Notes under the pieces: generated by a model
Database searches by the model: none
Told to the model about the DNA's origin: nothing
The model's input: the letters and a program-made list of their open reading frames with translations, nothing else
Made by a program: the position numbers and the translations under genes
Part shown: positions 33,455 to 40,766 of the stretch, piece by piece
How positions within the stretch are numbered: the stretch's first letter is position 1
Layout of the letters: the number at the start of each line of letters is the position of its first letter
Virus record (IMG/VR): IMGVR_UViG_3300047476_000180
Span: 1 to 41,522 of that record
Reading direction: 5' to 3' (one strand)
Length of the DNA: 41,522 nucleotides
DNA from: a virus

Positions 33455-33859
33455 TTAAATGCGGCCAATGCCCCGGGGGTCTTGAACCACCGCCTCGACG
33501 GAATCATCATTAATGATTCGCCATTCTGTGCCGTGAATCTTGACGCGGGTGCCGGTATTGGGTCGAACAAGCACGAAGTCGCCATTTTTGCAGGACGGGC
33601 CTGAAGGGAAACGGCTTTTATCGGCGTAGGCGTCTGGACCCATCTTCACCACGCACAACACGGGGGACATGATTTCTTCAAAATGAAGCGTTTGCCCTGC
33701 CTTGACCAGCCCGCTATCGTATTTATCATCAATCTTTGGAAGCGCACAAAGAAGGTGATACGTGACGGGATCAGGCAGTTGTCGCGCCTTTTCTTCCGCC
33801 GTGCTGGGTAGCGTGGTGGGTACGGCGTTTTCCGCAGCCGCAATTAGGAGTTCACTCAT
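33455..33859 (-). CDS. GroES-like co-chaperonin (134 aa)
   Basis: The C-terminal ~90 residues match the GroES/Cpn10 fold: VVKMGPDAYADKSRFPSGPS, CKNGDFVLVRPNTGTRVKI and INDDSVEAVVQDPRGI. The first ~45 residues are an extension. I start it at the ATG at 33859; a TTG at 33874 lies inside the upstream gene and is unneeded. It overlaps the 64-residue gene by 8 bases. A phage GroES homologue would work with host GroEL to fold head proteins, as T4 gp31 does. Its place between portal and scaffold supports this. Confidence 0.83.
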   Translation of the reverse strand: MSELLIAAAENAVPTTLPSTAEEKARQLPDPVTYHLLCALPKIDDKYDSGLVKAGQTLHFEEIMSPVLCVVKMGPDAYADKSRFPSGPSCKNGDFVLVRPNTGTRVKIHGTEWRIINDDSVEAVVQDPRGIGRI

Positions 33860-34046
33860 CGTCGTCTTTCTCAAGTTTACGCAAGAGGGCTTCTACAGTT
33901 TCATACGCGAGCGATAGCCCCCGAATCTCGCCGCACATACCCCGATACTCGGAGTAATCCTTCGCAGCCCCCTCGTACAAAGCCTTGGCAATGTACAGGC
34001 GGCGTTCGTCAATATCCTTCAGGATCAACTGGAAGTACTTGTCCAT
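33852..34046 (-). CDS. Small helical protein downstream of portal (64 aa)
   Basis: The ATG at 34046 shares a base with the portal stop (TGATG), so translation is coupled; a GTG one codon earlier is possible. The protein is helical and charged (MDKYFQLILKDIDERRLYIA, then GLSLAYETVEALLRKLEKDD). Small helical genes directly after the portal are common in this kind of phage head module. No function is known. Confidence 0.73.
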   Translation of the reverse strand: MDKYFQLILKDIDERRLYIAKALYEGAAKDYSEYRGMCGEIRGLSLAYETVEALLRKLEKDDDE

Positions 34047-36490
34047 CACTGATTACCTTTCGGCGCAGCGGGTTTGGGCTGAGATTTGGTCATGTGCTTG
34101 ACCACATCCACCCGGAGCTTCTTGTCGTTCTGCTGGTTCTGCATCGCCAGTCGGCTGTTGTTCTGCCGCTCCTGAGACTGCAACCGGGCCTGTTCCTTCT
34201 GGGCTTCGACCGCCAGACGTTGCTGCTCAAGCTGAATCTTCTGCTGTGCAATCTGGAAGTCTCGCTGGCTGTCCGCTTCCTTGCGCTTGAGTTCTTCTGC
34301 CTTAAGCTGAAGTTCTGCTTGTTGCATCTGGAGCATCGGGTCTTGCGCTGCCTGTTGAGCCTGTTGTTGTTGAGCCTTGGCTTGATTAACTTGCAGAAGC
34401 TGCTGGGAAGCCTGAGCAACCAGACGGGAAAGCTGAACCTCAATTTCCTCGGGAAGCTCTGCATCGGGCGCGGTCATCTGGACGCCAAGCTGTTCTTCGA
34501 TCTGTGTCCGATACCTGAACGCCATGTGCTGGGCAACGTGGGCCATGATGGCTCCCTGCATCTGCTGCGCCATCGGGCTCTGGCCGATCATTCCCATGAT
34601 CAGCGGGTCTTGCATCAGCGACATATGCGTCGCAATGTGCGCTTCGTGATCCTGATAAATAAACGCCTGAGTCGGCTTGCCCGTCAGGAAGCTCATGTTC
34701 TCTGACACAGGATCGCGGGGTTTCTGGTCATCTTCCGTAGGAATAAGCTCCTCGGCGTTCTTGATACCCAGAACCTCCAGCATCTGCTTGTGCAGCTTGG
34801 GAAGGTCGTAAATCTGCGGGGCACCTTGGGCCAGTTGCATGGCCGCTTGGTACTGCATGATCCGCTGCGCCATTGTGGCGGCGTTGGGATCGCTGACCGG
34901 GATAACTTCTACGATGTCGTAGTCAGACTGCTTGGCAGCGCGGTCCCCACCTTCGGGGGTGTAGGCATATTCCGTAGGAGCAAAGTCCCGGATGATCGCC
35001 TTGAGAAGTTTGAACTCCATCCGCAAACTGGCGTGGACCCGAGCCTGAACCGCGCTCATGGTCTTGAGCGTCCGCTCCAGCAGAGCCAAGGTTGTGCCGA
35101 CAGGAGCTTGAGCGCTCATGTCGCTGATCTTCATGTCAGAGATCGCACCCAGCCTACGGCCTTCCTCGGTGATCTGGTTGAGAAGCGCCAGCAGAGTCTG
35201 GCTCGGCTCCTTGTACGGCAGCGGCATGATGTTGTCGCGCACCGTCCCGCTCGGAACGTCCACATCACGGAACTCACCCGGAGCGATGGGGGTGTCGTCT
35301 CCTTTGATCCGCAGACCACGGCTCTTCAGACCACCCGGCAGATTGCTCAGGGAGCCAGCGTCCACAAGCTGACGGATCAGGCTCGTACCCGCACGGGCGT
35401 AACCACCGATCAGGTGGATCAAACCCAGACCATAAGCACCGAAGCCGGGGATGTAGGTGTACTGGACAAAGTGCTGACGCTTCTGGTTGAGGTTGTCGTC
35501 CTCGTTCCAGTTTCTGCGAATGGACAGAACCGTGTTGGTCCCGCGCTCGACAGTGATGACATAAGGAAGAGCAATCCCGTCCTTGTCTTCGTAGCCCGGA
35601 AGGTCGTAGTCAACGTGCAGTTCCAGAAGCTGATACCGCTCGTCATCAGTCAGGGAATACCCTTGCTCTTCCGCCTTTTTCTTCTCAACGTCCGTAAAAA
35701 TACGTACAGGATCGCCAAGGTCAACGTCGCGGTAGAACCCAGCAACCTGAAGTTTCTTGACCTCGTTCTTTGTCTTACGCATCACATGGGTGACGCGCTC
35801 GGCGTTGTAGATGTTTGACGCGCCGTAGGGGATGATCACATCTTCCGCAGGGAGAAAGATCGCCGTCTGCCGATCAAGCGCCGGGTCGAAGTAAACCTTC
35901 TTGAACGCTGCCCCAGTCAGGCCAAGGGAATACAGCATCCGCTCATGTTCTGAGCGGTACTCGATCATCTCCTCGGTCAGCTTGAAGTTCATGTCGTCCC
36001 TGACACGCTCCGCAGCTTCTTCCTTCATCTTGTCGATGGCACCGACAATCTGCGTCTTCACCGGGCCTTGAGCCGGGAAAGTCTCGGTAATCATCTCCGC
36101 TTGGAAGCGGATAGCTGCTTCAGTCAGCAGTGTGCTGTAAACGCCACAGGCACCAGACCACGGCTCCGTGCGTTCCTCGTACTTCATTCCAAGGACTTCA
36201 AGCCCCTTGACGAACGCATCCACCCAGTCCTTGCGGCTGTTGATATCCGCATCCACCAGATCGACAAGCTCAGACGCAATGCTCTGAAGGTCCGATTCAT
36301 TGATGAACTCGGCAAGATTGGAGTCAAACTCTTCGCCTTCGGCTTCGCTATCAGGCATCAGGTCGATCTCCAGCCCATCGATGCCGATGGTTACGTCGTC
36401 TGGGTTATCGATCTCGATCTCAATGGCTGGCGCATCTCCCAGCGTTTCGGGGTCAAAGGGAGTAAGTGCGCGGTCGATGTTGGTAGCCAT
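34046..36490 (-). CDS. Portal protein (814 aa)
   Basis: Size, position after terL, and segments such as RKDWVDAFVKGLEVLGMKYE, ERTEPWSGACGVYSTLLTEA and VYFDPALDRQTAIFLPAEDV fit large portal proteins of podoviruses and relatives. The C-terminal ~170 residues are a Gln-rich coiled coil (QAKAQQQQAQQAAQ, then LQMQQAELQLKAEELKRKEA), possibly the barrel or an internal extension. Twelve copies would form the DNA channel at one capsid vertex. It lies 8 bases after terL. Confidence 0.92.
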   Translation of the reverse strand: MATNIDRALTPFDPETLGDAPAIEIEIDNPDDVTIGIDGLEIDLMPDSEAEGEEFDSNLAEFINESDLQSIASELVDLVDADINSRKDWVDAFVKGLEVLGMKYEERTEPWSGACGVYSTLLTEAAIRFQAEMITETFPAQGPVKTQIVGAIDKMKEEAAERVRDDMNFKLTEEMIEYRSEHERMLYSLGLTGAAFKKVYFDPALDRQTAIFLPAEDVIIPYGASNIYNAERVTHVMRKTKNEVKKLQVAGFYRDVDLGDPVRIFTDVEKKKAEEQGYSLTDDERYQLLELHVDYDLPGYEDKDGIALPYVITVERGTNTVLSIRRNWNEDDNLNQKRQHFVQYTYIPGFGAYGLGLIHLIGGYARAGTSLIRQLVDAGSLSNLPGGLKSRGLRIKGDDTPIAPGEFRDVDVPSGTVRDNIMPLPYKEPSQTLLALLNQITEEGRRLGAISDMKISDMSAQAPVGTTLALLERTLKTMSAVQARVHASLRMEFKLLKAIIRDFAPTEYAYTPEGGDRAAKQSDYDIVEVIPVSDPNAATMAQRIMQYQAAMQLAQGAPQIYDLPKLHKQMLEVLGIKNAEELIPTEDDQKPRDPVSENMSFLTGKPTQAFIYQDHEAHIATHMSLMQDPLIMGMIGQSPMAQQMQGAIMAHVAQHMAFRYRTQIEEQLGVQMTAPDAELPEEIEVQLSRLVAQASQQLLQVNQAKAQQQQAQQAAQDPMLQMQQAELQLKAEELKRKEADSQRDFQIAQQKIQLEQQRLAVEAQKEQARLQSQERQNNSRLAMQNQQNDKKLRVDVVKHMTKSQPKPAAPKGNQ

Positions 36491-36498
36491 GATTTACC

Positions 36499-38046
36499 TT
36501 AGTAGTACGCCGCCTTACGGTGGCTTTTGAAATATCGGGGCTCATCCTTCTCGTCAGACGGGAGTTTGATGAATCCGCCCTGCCGGAACCGCATGAGCGC
36601 CATGACTGTCGAGTCCACCAAGTCGTCGTTGGGCATGAACGGGAACCCCGCAATCTCCTCGACAACCTCTTCCGCCCACCGCGTTTGTGGCACCCAGCAC
36701 AGCTTTGACGACACGATATCTGTCACTGCGTTCAAGCGGGCTAGTTTATCCCCAGACCCACGGTGCGGGGTGTATTCCTGCACAGGTAACCCCATCCGTC
36801 GCATCTCCTGATACAACGCTGCGCCGTTGGACTTCTTCTCAACAATAAACGAATCAGGCTCCCAGAATTTATATTCTTCCAGCGCCAAACGTTTAAGTTC
36901 CGGAAACTCCAGACGTTTTTTTATGCTGTTGAGCAAGATGATGTTGTGGCAGTCGGCTTCTTCGTTAAACCACACCCCCCACGTGGTCAGCGCCGTGAAG
37001 TCCGCTCGGTTGTGGGATTCAGCGGCTGCGTCCAGCGACATGATGATGTATTCGCAACTAGGCGGTGTCTCGCCTGTCCACACATTCCACCACTCGCGCT
37101 TGACCAACGAGGCTTCCTCGGCGGTCGGATTCTGCTGATATTGCGCATTCCACTGGAACAACGGCATAGACGCCTTAGTCCGCAGCAGCGCCTCGACATC
37201 GTAGAACTCAGGCCACAACGCCCGCTGAGAACCATCCTTGGATTCAAACAGCGCCGGAAACTCAACAACCTCGTACTGATCCGAGCCGGGGTTCTTAGAC
37301 ATATCAGCCACAACCCGCCCCGTCAGGTCGTTCAGGTGCCACCGGGTCTGGATGATCGCAACACGCCCACCGGGCATCAACCGGGTACGGGCACCGTAGG
37401 TGAACCACTCGTATGCCTTGTCGAACACCTCAAAGTTACCGTTGATGATGTCCTGCTCGTTGTGGGGGTCGTCAACCAGCAACAAGTCTGCACCGCGACC
37501 GGCAAGCGCGGACCCGACGCCACAGGCGTAGTACTCGCCGCCAACATTTGTGTTCCATCTACCTGCTGACTTGCTGTCCTGAGCAAGTGTCACAGTAGGA
37601 AATATCTTCTTGTAATCATTGGTGTCGATGATGTTTCGCACTTTGCGGCCAAAGTCCACCGCCAGATCAACGGTGTGCGACACCATCAGCACTTTCTTGT
37701 TTGGATATTTACCGATAAACCACGCCGGGAAGTAGATAGACACAAGCTGGCTCTTGCCATGTCGAGGCGGGATGTTCACGCATACCCGGTCCCTCCTACC
37801 CTCCGCGATGCTCATCAGCATATTCGCAAGGATGCGGTGGTGTTTACCCACCTTGTAGTCAGACTGCATGGCCTTGCAGAACTCAATCAGGTCGTTTCTG
37901 CACACCTCGGCATGACGCCGATCCGCCAGAGTCTGGGCGACTTGCAGGATTTCTTCCTGCTCGGCTTCGTCAAATTGGTCAATGTTGTTGACCAAAAGCT
38001 CAATGTCCTCGTCGGACAGATCGCCCAAAGCCCCCAGTTCAACCAC
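36499..38046 (-). CDS. terL: Terminase large subunit (515 aa)
   Basis: The ATPase has Walker A PPRHGKS (about residues 93-99), Walker B LLLVDDPH (about 188-195) and the motif III region VAIIQTRWHLNDLTGRV. The nuclease domain begins at IIMSLDAAAESHNRADFTAL with a catalytic Asp and later acidic residues (FPFMPNDDLVDSTVMAL). It drives DNA into the prohead and cuts it. I start it at the GTG at 38046, 9 bases after GGAGG; a TTG at 38055 has its ribosome site too close. It overlaps the terS-like gene by 8 bases. Confidence 0.95.
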   Translation of the reverse strand: MVELGALGDLSDEDIELLVNNIDQFDEAEQEEILQVAQTLADRRHAEVCRNDLIEFCKAMQSDYKVGKHHRILANMLMSIAEGRRDRVCVNIPPRHGKSQLVSIYFPAWFIGKYPNKKVLMVSHTVDLAVDFGRKVRNIIDTNDYKKIFPTVTLAQDSKSAGRWNTNVGGEYYACGVGSALAGRGADLLLVDDPHNEQDIINGNFEVFDKAYEWFTYGARTRLMPGGRVAIIQTRWHLNDLTGRVVADMSKNPGSDQYEVVEFPALFESKDGSQRALWPEFYDVEALLRTKASMPLFQWNAQYQQNPTAEEASLVKREWWNVWTGETPPSCEYIIMSLDAAAESHNRADFTALTTWGVWFNEEADCHNIILLNSIKKRLEFPELKRLALEEYKFWEPDSFIVEKKSNGAALYQEMRRMGLPVQEYTPHRGSGDKLARLNAVTDIVSSKLCWVPQTRWAEEVVEEIAGFPFMPNDDLVDSTVMALMRFRQGGFIKLPSDEKDEPRYFKSHRKAAYY

Positions 38047-38704
38047 GATCCTCAACCTCCAGCCCCAAGGCAGCGTCGATATCCTCTACAAGCGGGCCAT
38101 TTATGTCTTCCGGGTCCACGATAACGGCATCTTCCACCTTCAGCGACTGCGCCGCGAGGTTTTGGCTGCGTTCCCGCAGGGATTCCAGCTTATCCCGCAG
38201 GGATTGCCGCAAATCTTCCGTAGATCGGTGGGTAACCGTCACTTCCGAGCGTTCCGTGAACAGTCCAACGTCGGAAATCTTGCCAAGAAGCTCCAAAGCG
38301 CGAATACGCACCCTTGGATCAGGGTTAGAAGCCTCTAAAAGTAGCTTATTTGTGACGAAATGTCGTATTTGAACGGCATTTTTCACTACCGAATGGCTAA
38401 ATTCGGTCAGCAACTCGTCAATTTGCAGGATTACAGCGGGTCGGAGAGCCGACATTCGGCCAGTGGTGACCGCTTTGCTGGTTTTTTCTTCGTCTTTCGC
38501 AAACGCTGTGACCAAATCCGCGACGATCTGCTCGTCATCCTCGCCGGGAGCGAGGTATTCCTCGTCCAAACCGCTATCTACAAGCGTCTGGATGGTCTTA
38601 CACGCAGCAGCAGCCCGCTCGCGGAGCGTGGAATGCAGCATATCGTCCGGGGGAATCATCACACCCAGATCAGGAATGCACGTAAGGCAGGGGTTTGTAT
38701 CCAT
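38039..38704 (-). CDS. Putative terminase small subunit (221 aa)
   Basis: Lies directly upstream of terL. The C-terminal half, with NPDPRVRIRALELLGKISDV, GLFTERSEVTVTHRSTEDLR and a following helix, matches my memory of small-terminase-like genes in environmental podoviruses. The N-terminus is acidic with CLTC near residue 6. A small subunit would recognise the packaging start site and regulate the large subunit. It is the first gene of the leftward operon. Confidence 0.75.
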   Translation of the reverse strand: MDTNPCLTCIPDLGVMIPPDDMLHSTLRERAAAACKTIQTLVDSGLDEEYLAPGEDDEQIVADLVTAFAKDEEKTSKAVTTGRMSALRPAVILQIDELLTEFSHSVVKNAVQIRHFVTNKLLLEASNPDPRVRIRALELLGKISDVGLFTERSEVTVTHRSTEDLRQSLRDKLESLRERSQNLAAQSLKVEDAVIVDPEDINGPLVEDIDAALGLEVEDRG

Positions 38705-38741
38705 CGAGTTGTACGCAGTCGGAATCCCCGACGTTGCGCGG

Positions 38742-38769
38742 AAGATAACACAAAAAAATAAAAGTGCAA
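38742..38769 (-). promoter_or_regulatory. Weak candidate promoter for the leftward operon
   Basis: On the minus strand TTGCAC and TATCTT are separated by 16 bases, about 40 bases before the terS-like ATG. The match to the sigma70 consensus is partial (4 of 6 at the -10 box, poorer at -35), so this is only a candidate. Confidence 0.25.
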
Positions 38770-38802
38770 GGAGGTTTGGGACTCCTGACGGGGGGTGTTT
38801 CT

Positions 38803-38822
38803 AAGTTAGGGGGTACTAACTT
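38803..38822. repeat. 7-bp inverted repeat
   Basis: AAGTTAG and CTAACTT flank a 6-base loop (GGGGTA). It lies about 100 bases upstream of the leftward operon and could be an operator or a weak hairpin. Confidence 0.45.
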
Positions 38823-39025
38823 TGGGTATGGAATTGAAAAAGTGGTAGGGGGAGGGGTAAACCCTGGTATTAGAACTAAAAAAGTGGTATTTGCGGGCGT
38901 GGATTACTAACACACTGCGCGGCGTGGGACTCCAAACCCTAGCTTGGGGGGCCGGGTACGGGTGGGTAAATGGGTCTAACGCTGTATTTACCATTTCATA
39001 TAGTCTCGTGCCATCCCTTGCTTTC

Positions 39026-39044
39026 CTGTAGTTTTGTTCTACAG
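39026..39044. repeat. 6-bp inverted repeat
   Basis: CTGTAG and CTACAG flank TTTTGTT, about 70 bases before the rightward gene at 39116. A dimeric regulator site is possible. Confidence 0.45.
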
Positions 39045-39050
39045 TTCACT

Positions 39051-39075
39051 CATCGGTCGACGCAGTCTGCCGATG
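39051..39075. repeat. 6-bp inverted repeat
   Basis: CATCGG and CCGATG are separated by 13 bases, directly before the next hairpin in the leader of the rightward gene. Confidence 0.4.
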
Positions 39076-39078
39076 CGT

Positions 39079-39095
39079 GACAGGCGCTCCCTGTC
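39079..39095 (+). promoter_or_regulatory. Leader hairpin before rightward gene
   Basis: GACAGG-CGCTC-CCTGTC forms a 6-bp stem with a 5-base loop, ending 9 bases before the GGAGA ribosome site of the gene at 39116. It could affect translation or RNA stability. Confidence 0.45.
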
Positions 39096-39115
39096 GATTG
39101 TTTGGAGAATGTAAG

Positions 39116-39628
39116 ATGACATTTGATCTCACCCCCATTGCCGCAACTGTCAAGTCTGCGGTCGAGGCCGAAGGCACCGCGCATGGTCGTTGGGTTAAGG
39201 CTAGCGATGCCGCATGGTCGCTGGGTGTCCGCGCCGATATGCTCTCGTCTGATAAGGATAAAGGCGATAAGGATGTAAAGACTCAGTTTCGTGGCCTGAT
39301 CCACGCGGCTTTCACCCCGAAAGTACAGACTCTGCTTGCCGTTCCCGGCAGCGCGGTTGTCGGCCTGACGGATCAGGAGCGCAGCGACCGCCGCTACTGG
39401 AAACAGCGTACGGAAGTCATGCTGGGTCGTCTGGCCCACTACCTGCGTCAACACGAGCGGGACGAGCGGGGCGCGCAAGCTACCCGGCGCGACATGGCCC
39501 AGCGACTGAAGGATGACTGCGAACTCTGGCAGTCGCGGATTCGTAAGGCCGATGAGAAAGCGGTCGAGTGCTTCGATGATGTTTCTGACGTCATTAAGGC
39601 TCTGAAGGACGTTATCGATCTCTGCTAA
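39116..39628 (+). CDS. Hypothetical helical protein (170 aa)
   Basis: The ATG at 39116 has GGAGA 8 bases upstream; an extension to a GTG at 39077 would read through the leader hairpin and is unlikely. The protein is helical and charged, with HGRWVKASDAAWSLGVRADM near the start, DRRYWKQRTEVMLGRLAHYL in the middle and KAVECFDDVSDVIKALKDVI at the end. The Trp/Lys/Arg mix might bind nucleic acid, but no domain was recognised. It is a single-gene unit closed by two strong terminators, which suggests high or tightly bounded expression. Confidence 0.85.
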   Translation: MTFDLTPIAATVKSAVEAEGTAHGRWVKASDAAWSLGVRADMLSSDKDKGDKDVKTQFRGLIHAAFTPKVQTLLAVPGSAVVGLTDQERSDRRYWKQRTEVMLGRLAHYLRQHERDERGAQATRRDMAQRLKDDCELWQSRIRKADEKAVECFDDVSDVIKALKDVIDLC

Positions 39629-39636
39629 ACCCACCC

Positions 39637-39665
39637 GCCCCGGCTTCGGTCGGGGCTTTTTTTTT
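39637..39665 (+). terminator. Intrinsic terminator 1 (UUCG loop)
   Basis: GCCCCGGC-TTCG-GTCGGGGC forms an 8-bp stem (one G-T pair) with a UUCG tetraloop, followed by nine Ts. It begins 9 bases after the stop of the 170-residue gene. A textbook strong terminator. Confidence 0.95.
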
Positions 39666-39681
39666 GTCTGTACGTTCCATC

Positions 39682-39710
39682 GCCCCGACTTCGGTCGGGG
39701 CTTTTTTTTT
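39682..39710 (+). terminator. Intrinsic terminator 2 (UUCG loop)
   Basis: GCCCCGAC-TTCG-GTCGGGGC is a perfect 8-bp stem with a UUCG loop and nine Ts, nearly identical to the first terminator 45 bases upstream. The tandem pair insulates the repeat region that follows. Confidence 0.95.
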
Positions 39711-39737
39711 CGTCCGTTTGTTTTGTTCTCCGTTCGA

Positions 39738-39765
39738 GACCAGTTCTCAAAGCAGCGGCGAGGAG
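39738..39765 (+). repeat. 28-bp dispersed repeat, copy 1
   Basis: Begins GACCAGTTCTC and ends AGCAGCGGCGAGGAG; it differs from copies 2 and 3 at one base (A for G at position 12). Copies lie at 39861-39888 and 40363-40390 in the same direction. Confidence 0.9.
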
Positions 39766-39860
39766 CAGCACGGGGCGTCGCCCGTTCGAGGACGATCATG
39801 CGAGCGGGAATTGGTACACACGCTGTATGCACCATTACAGCAGCGGTGCGATGCCCCCAA

Positions 39861-39888
39861 GACCAGTTCTCGAAGCAGCGGCGAGGAG
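39861..39888 (+). repeat. 28-bp dispersed repeat, copy 2
   Basis: Identical to copy 3 over 28 bases and one further base (T). Copy starts are 123 and 502 bases apart, so the spacing is irregular. Confidence 0.9.
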
Positions 39889-40021
39889 TCGTAATGCCCC
39901 AAACAGCGATTGTTCCAATCGTTCCTGTTTTTACCAGAAGTTAGAACACTCGAGTACACTTGCTTGGATACTACTGTTTGATACGATACTAGACGGGAGT
40001 GAGCTATCTGATGTTATCATC

Positions 40022-40041
40022 TAGTAGTATATAGTAGTATA
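40022..40041. repeat. 10-bp tandem repeat (TAGTAGTATA twice)
   Basis: Two perfect copies of TAGTAGTATA lead directly into the AT palindrome at 40041-40060. Together they form about 40 bases of very AT-rich DNA. Confidence 0.8.
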
Positions 40042-40060
40042 TTATATTATATAATATAAT
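40041..40060. repeat. 20-bp AT-only perfect palindrome
   Basis: The sequence is perfectly self-complementary and has no G or C (core TTATATTATATAATATAA). It could form a cruciform or act as a DNA-unwinding element. There is no U-tract pattern to make it a terminator. Confidence 0.85.
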
Positions 40061-40255
40061 GTTCCAATGTTCCTATCTTTAGAAGCCCCAAGGGGGGAAA
40101 TTGCTTCGAGCCCCCGACCGCCCGCTGCGGCGACTGCCTCAACACGGAACCCTATTTACCCCCCTGTGTCCTCGAAAAGGCCGGACTTTCGGAACTTTCA
40201 CCACTTTGCCTCATTTTTAAGCAGCTATCCTACAACGATACTTCATTAAAAAGCG

Positions 40256-40286
40256 GAACAATAGGTACAAATAGCGCCATCGCAAC
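40256..40286 (+). repeat. 31-bp direct repeat, copy 1
   Basis: Begins GAACA, one variable base, then TAGGTACAAATAGCGCC and on to CGCAAC. A second copy with one mismatch lies 145 bases downstream. Confidence 0.9.
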
Positions 40287-40362
40287 TTTCAAAAGTTCCG
40301 GAACTTTCGGCCCGTTCCCCACCCTTCCGAGAACTTTCCCAAGAGGGTTGCCGAAGCCCCTA

Positions 40363-40390
40363 GACCAGTTCTCGAAGCAGCGGCGAGGAG
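40363..40390 (+). repeat. 28-bp dispersed repeat, copy 3
   Basis: Third copy of the GACCAGTTCTC...GGCGAGGAG repeat. It lies 10 bases before copy 2 of the 31-bp repeat. Confidence 0.9.
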
Positions 40391-40400
40391 TTTTTTGATA

Positions 40401-40431
40401 GAACACTAGGTACAAATAGCGCCATCGCAAC
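40401..40431 (+). repeat. 31-bp direct repeat, copy 2
   Basis: Matches 40256-40286 at 30 of 31 positions. The right ends of both copies run into AACTTTC-containing sequence (directly or within 16 bases). Confidence 0.9.
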
Positions 40432-40525
40432 AAGACTAGGAACTTTCCCTAGCTCTCACCACCACCCCCTACGCTACAATACGCCTCGACACGCTACACA
40501 CCGATACAATACGACTACACATTAC

Positions 40526-40554
40526 TTGACTTAGAACACGACTTATGCTATAAT
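40526..40554 (+). promoter_or_regulatory. Near-consensus extended -10 sigma70 promoter
   Basis: TTGACT (5 of 6) and TATAAT (6 of 6) are separated by exactly 17 bases, and TGC directly before TATAAT makes an extended -10. The first gene starts 69 bases past the -10 box. This should be read by host polymerase soon after infection. Confidence 0.93.
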
Positions 40555-40622
40555 ATATATAGTGGGAGATCAAGTAGCGCAGCCCACGGCGCAACAACCA
40601 ACCGATAGATAGGAGAACTGCA

Positions 40623-40766
40623 ATGAACGGAATGAACTACGTCGCTTTCTTCGAGACTTGTGATCTTGAATTCTTCTTTTGCGCTTTGGAGCAGCTTCCC
40701 AAGAACTGCTGGTTCCCCGGCGTGGATGACTGCATGAACGCCTACTGCATGGGCGGCGAACTGTAA
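40623..40766 (+). CDS. Small cysteine-rich early protein (47 aa)
   Basis: The ATG at 40623 has AGGAG 8 bases upstream and is the first gene after the strong promoter. The 47-residue product is acidic and aromatic (MNGMNYVAFFETCDLEFFF...) with five cysteines (about residues 13, 20, 31, 38 and 42). The cysteines could bind a metal or form disulphides. No family was recognised. First-position early genes in phages often act on host machinery, which is inference here. Confidence 0.75.
   Translation: MNGMNYVAFFETCDLEFFFCALEQLPKNCWFPGVDDCMNAYCMGGEL

Larger units (their letters stand above)
38705..39115. other. Divergent intergenic region with inverted repeats
   Basis: About 410 bases without a convincing gene separate the leftward head operon from a rightward gene. 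It holds four short inverted repeats (38803-38822, 39026-39044, 39051-39075, 39079-39095) and two GAAAAAGTGGTA-like elements near 38836 and 38878. It should contain start signals for both directions. A TATAGT near 38999 lacks a good -35 partner. Confidence 0.7.
40192..40447. repeat. GAACTTTC iteron-like cluster
   Basis: GAACTTTC occurs at 40192, 40301, 40331 and 40440, with close variants at 40183 and 40283. At 40292-40307 two copies face each other in a 16-bp perfect palindrome (AAAGTTCCGGAACTTT). Repeated motifs with uneven spacing suggest binding sites for an initiator or repressor. Confidence 0.6.
39711..40525. other. Non-coding repeat-rich region, candidate replication origin
   Basis: About 815 bases without a convincing gene. 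Frames that remain open here consist largely of translated repeats or run through the terminators. The region holds three 28-bp repeats, two 31-bp repeats, a 10-bp tandem repeat, a 20-bp AT-only palindrome, and several GAACTTTC motifs, some in opposed pairs. AT-rich melting DNA beside iterated motifs is the usual plan of an origin. A regulatory or packaging locus is the main alternative. No tRNA was seen. Confidence 0.55.

Noticed and set aside
34790-35818. 342-codon open frame on the plus strand
   Set aside because: It lies wholly antisense inside the portal gene, without a family signal or a place in an operon.
38806-38994. 62-codon minus-strand frame in the divergent intergenic region
   Set aside because: Its Pro/His/Ser-rich composition is unlike the neighbours, and no credible ribosome site was seen.
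39050-39835. 261-codon open frame on the minus strand
   Set aside because: It reads backwards through the 170-residue gene, both terminators and a 28-bp repeat; its Lys-rich KKKPRPK part is simply the translated terminator T tracts.
39664-39944. Short plus-strand frames with repeated Ser/Gly peptides
   Set aside because: They start inside the second terminator and owe their repeats to the 28-bp DNA repeat; no ribosome site supports them.
39738-40390. Repeats as a CRISPR array
   Set aside because: Three 28-bp copies with starts 123 and 502 bases apart have no regular spacer length, and no cas gene is present.
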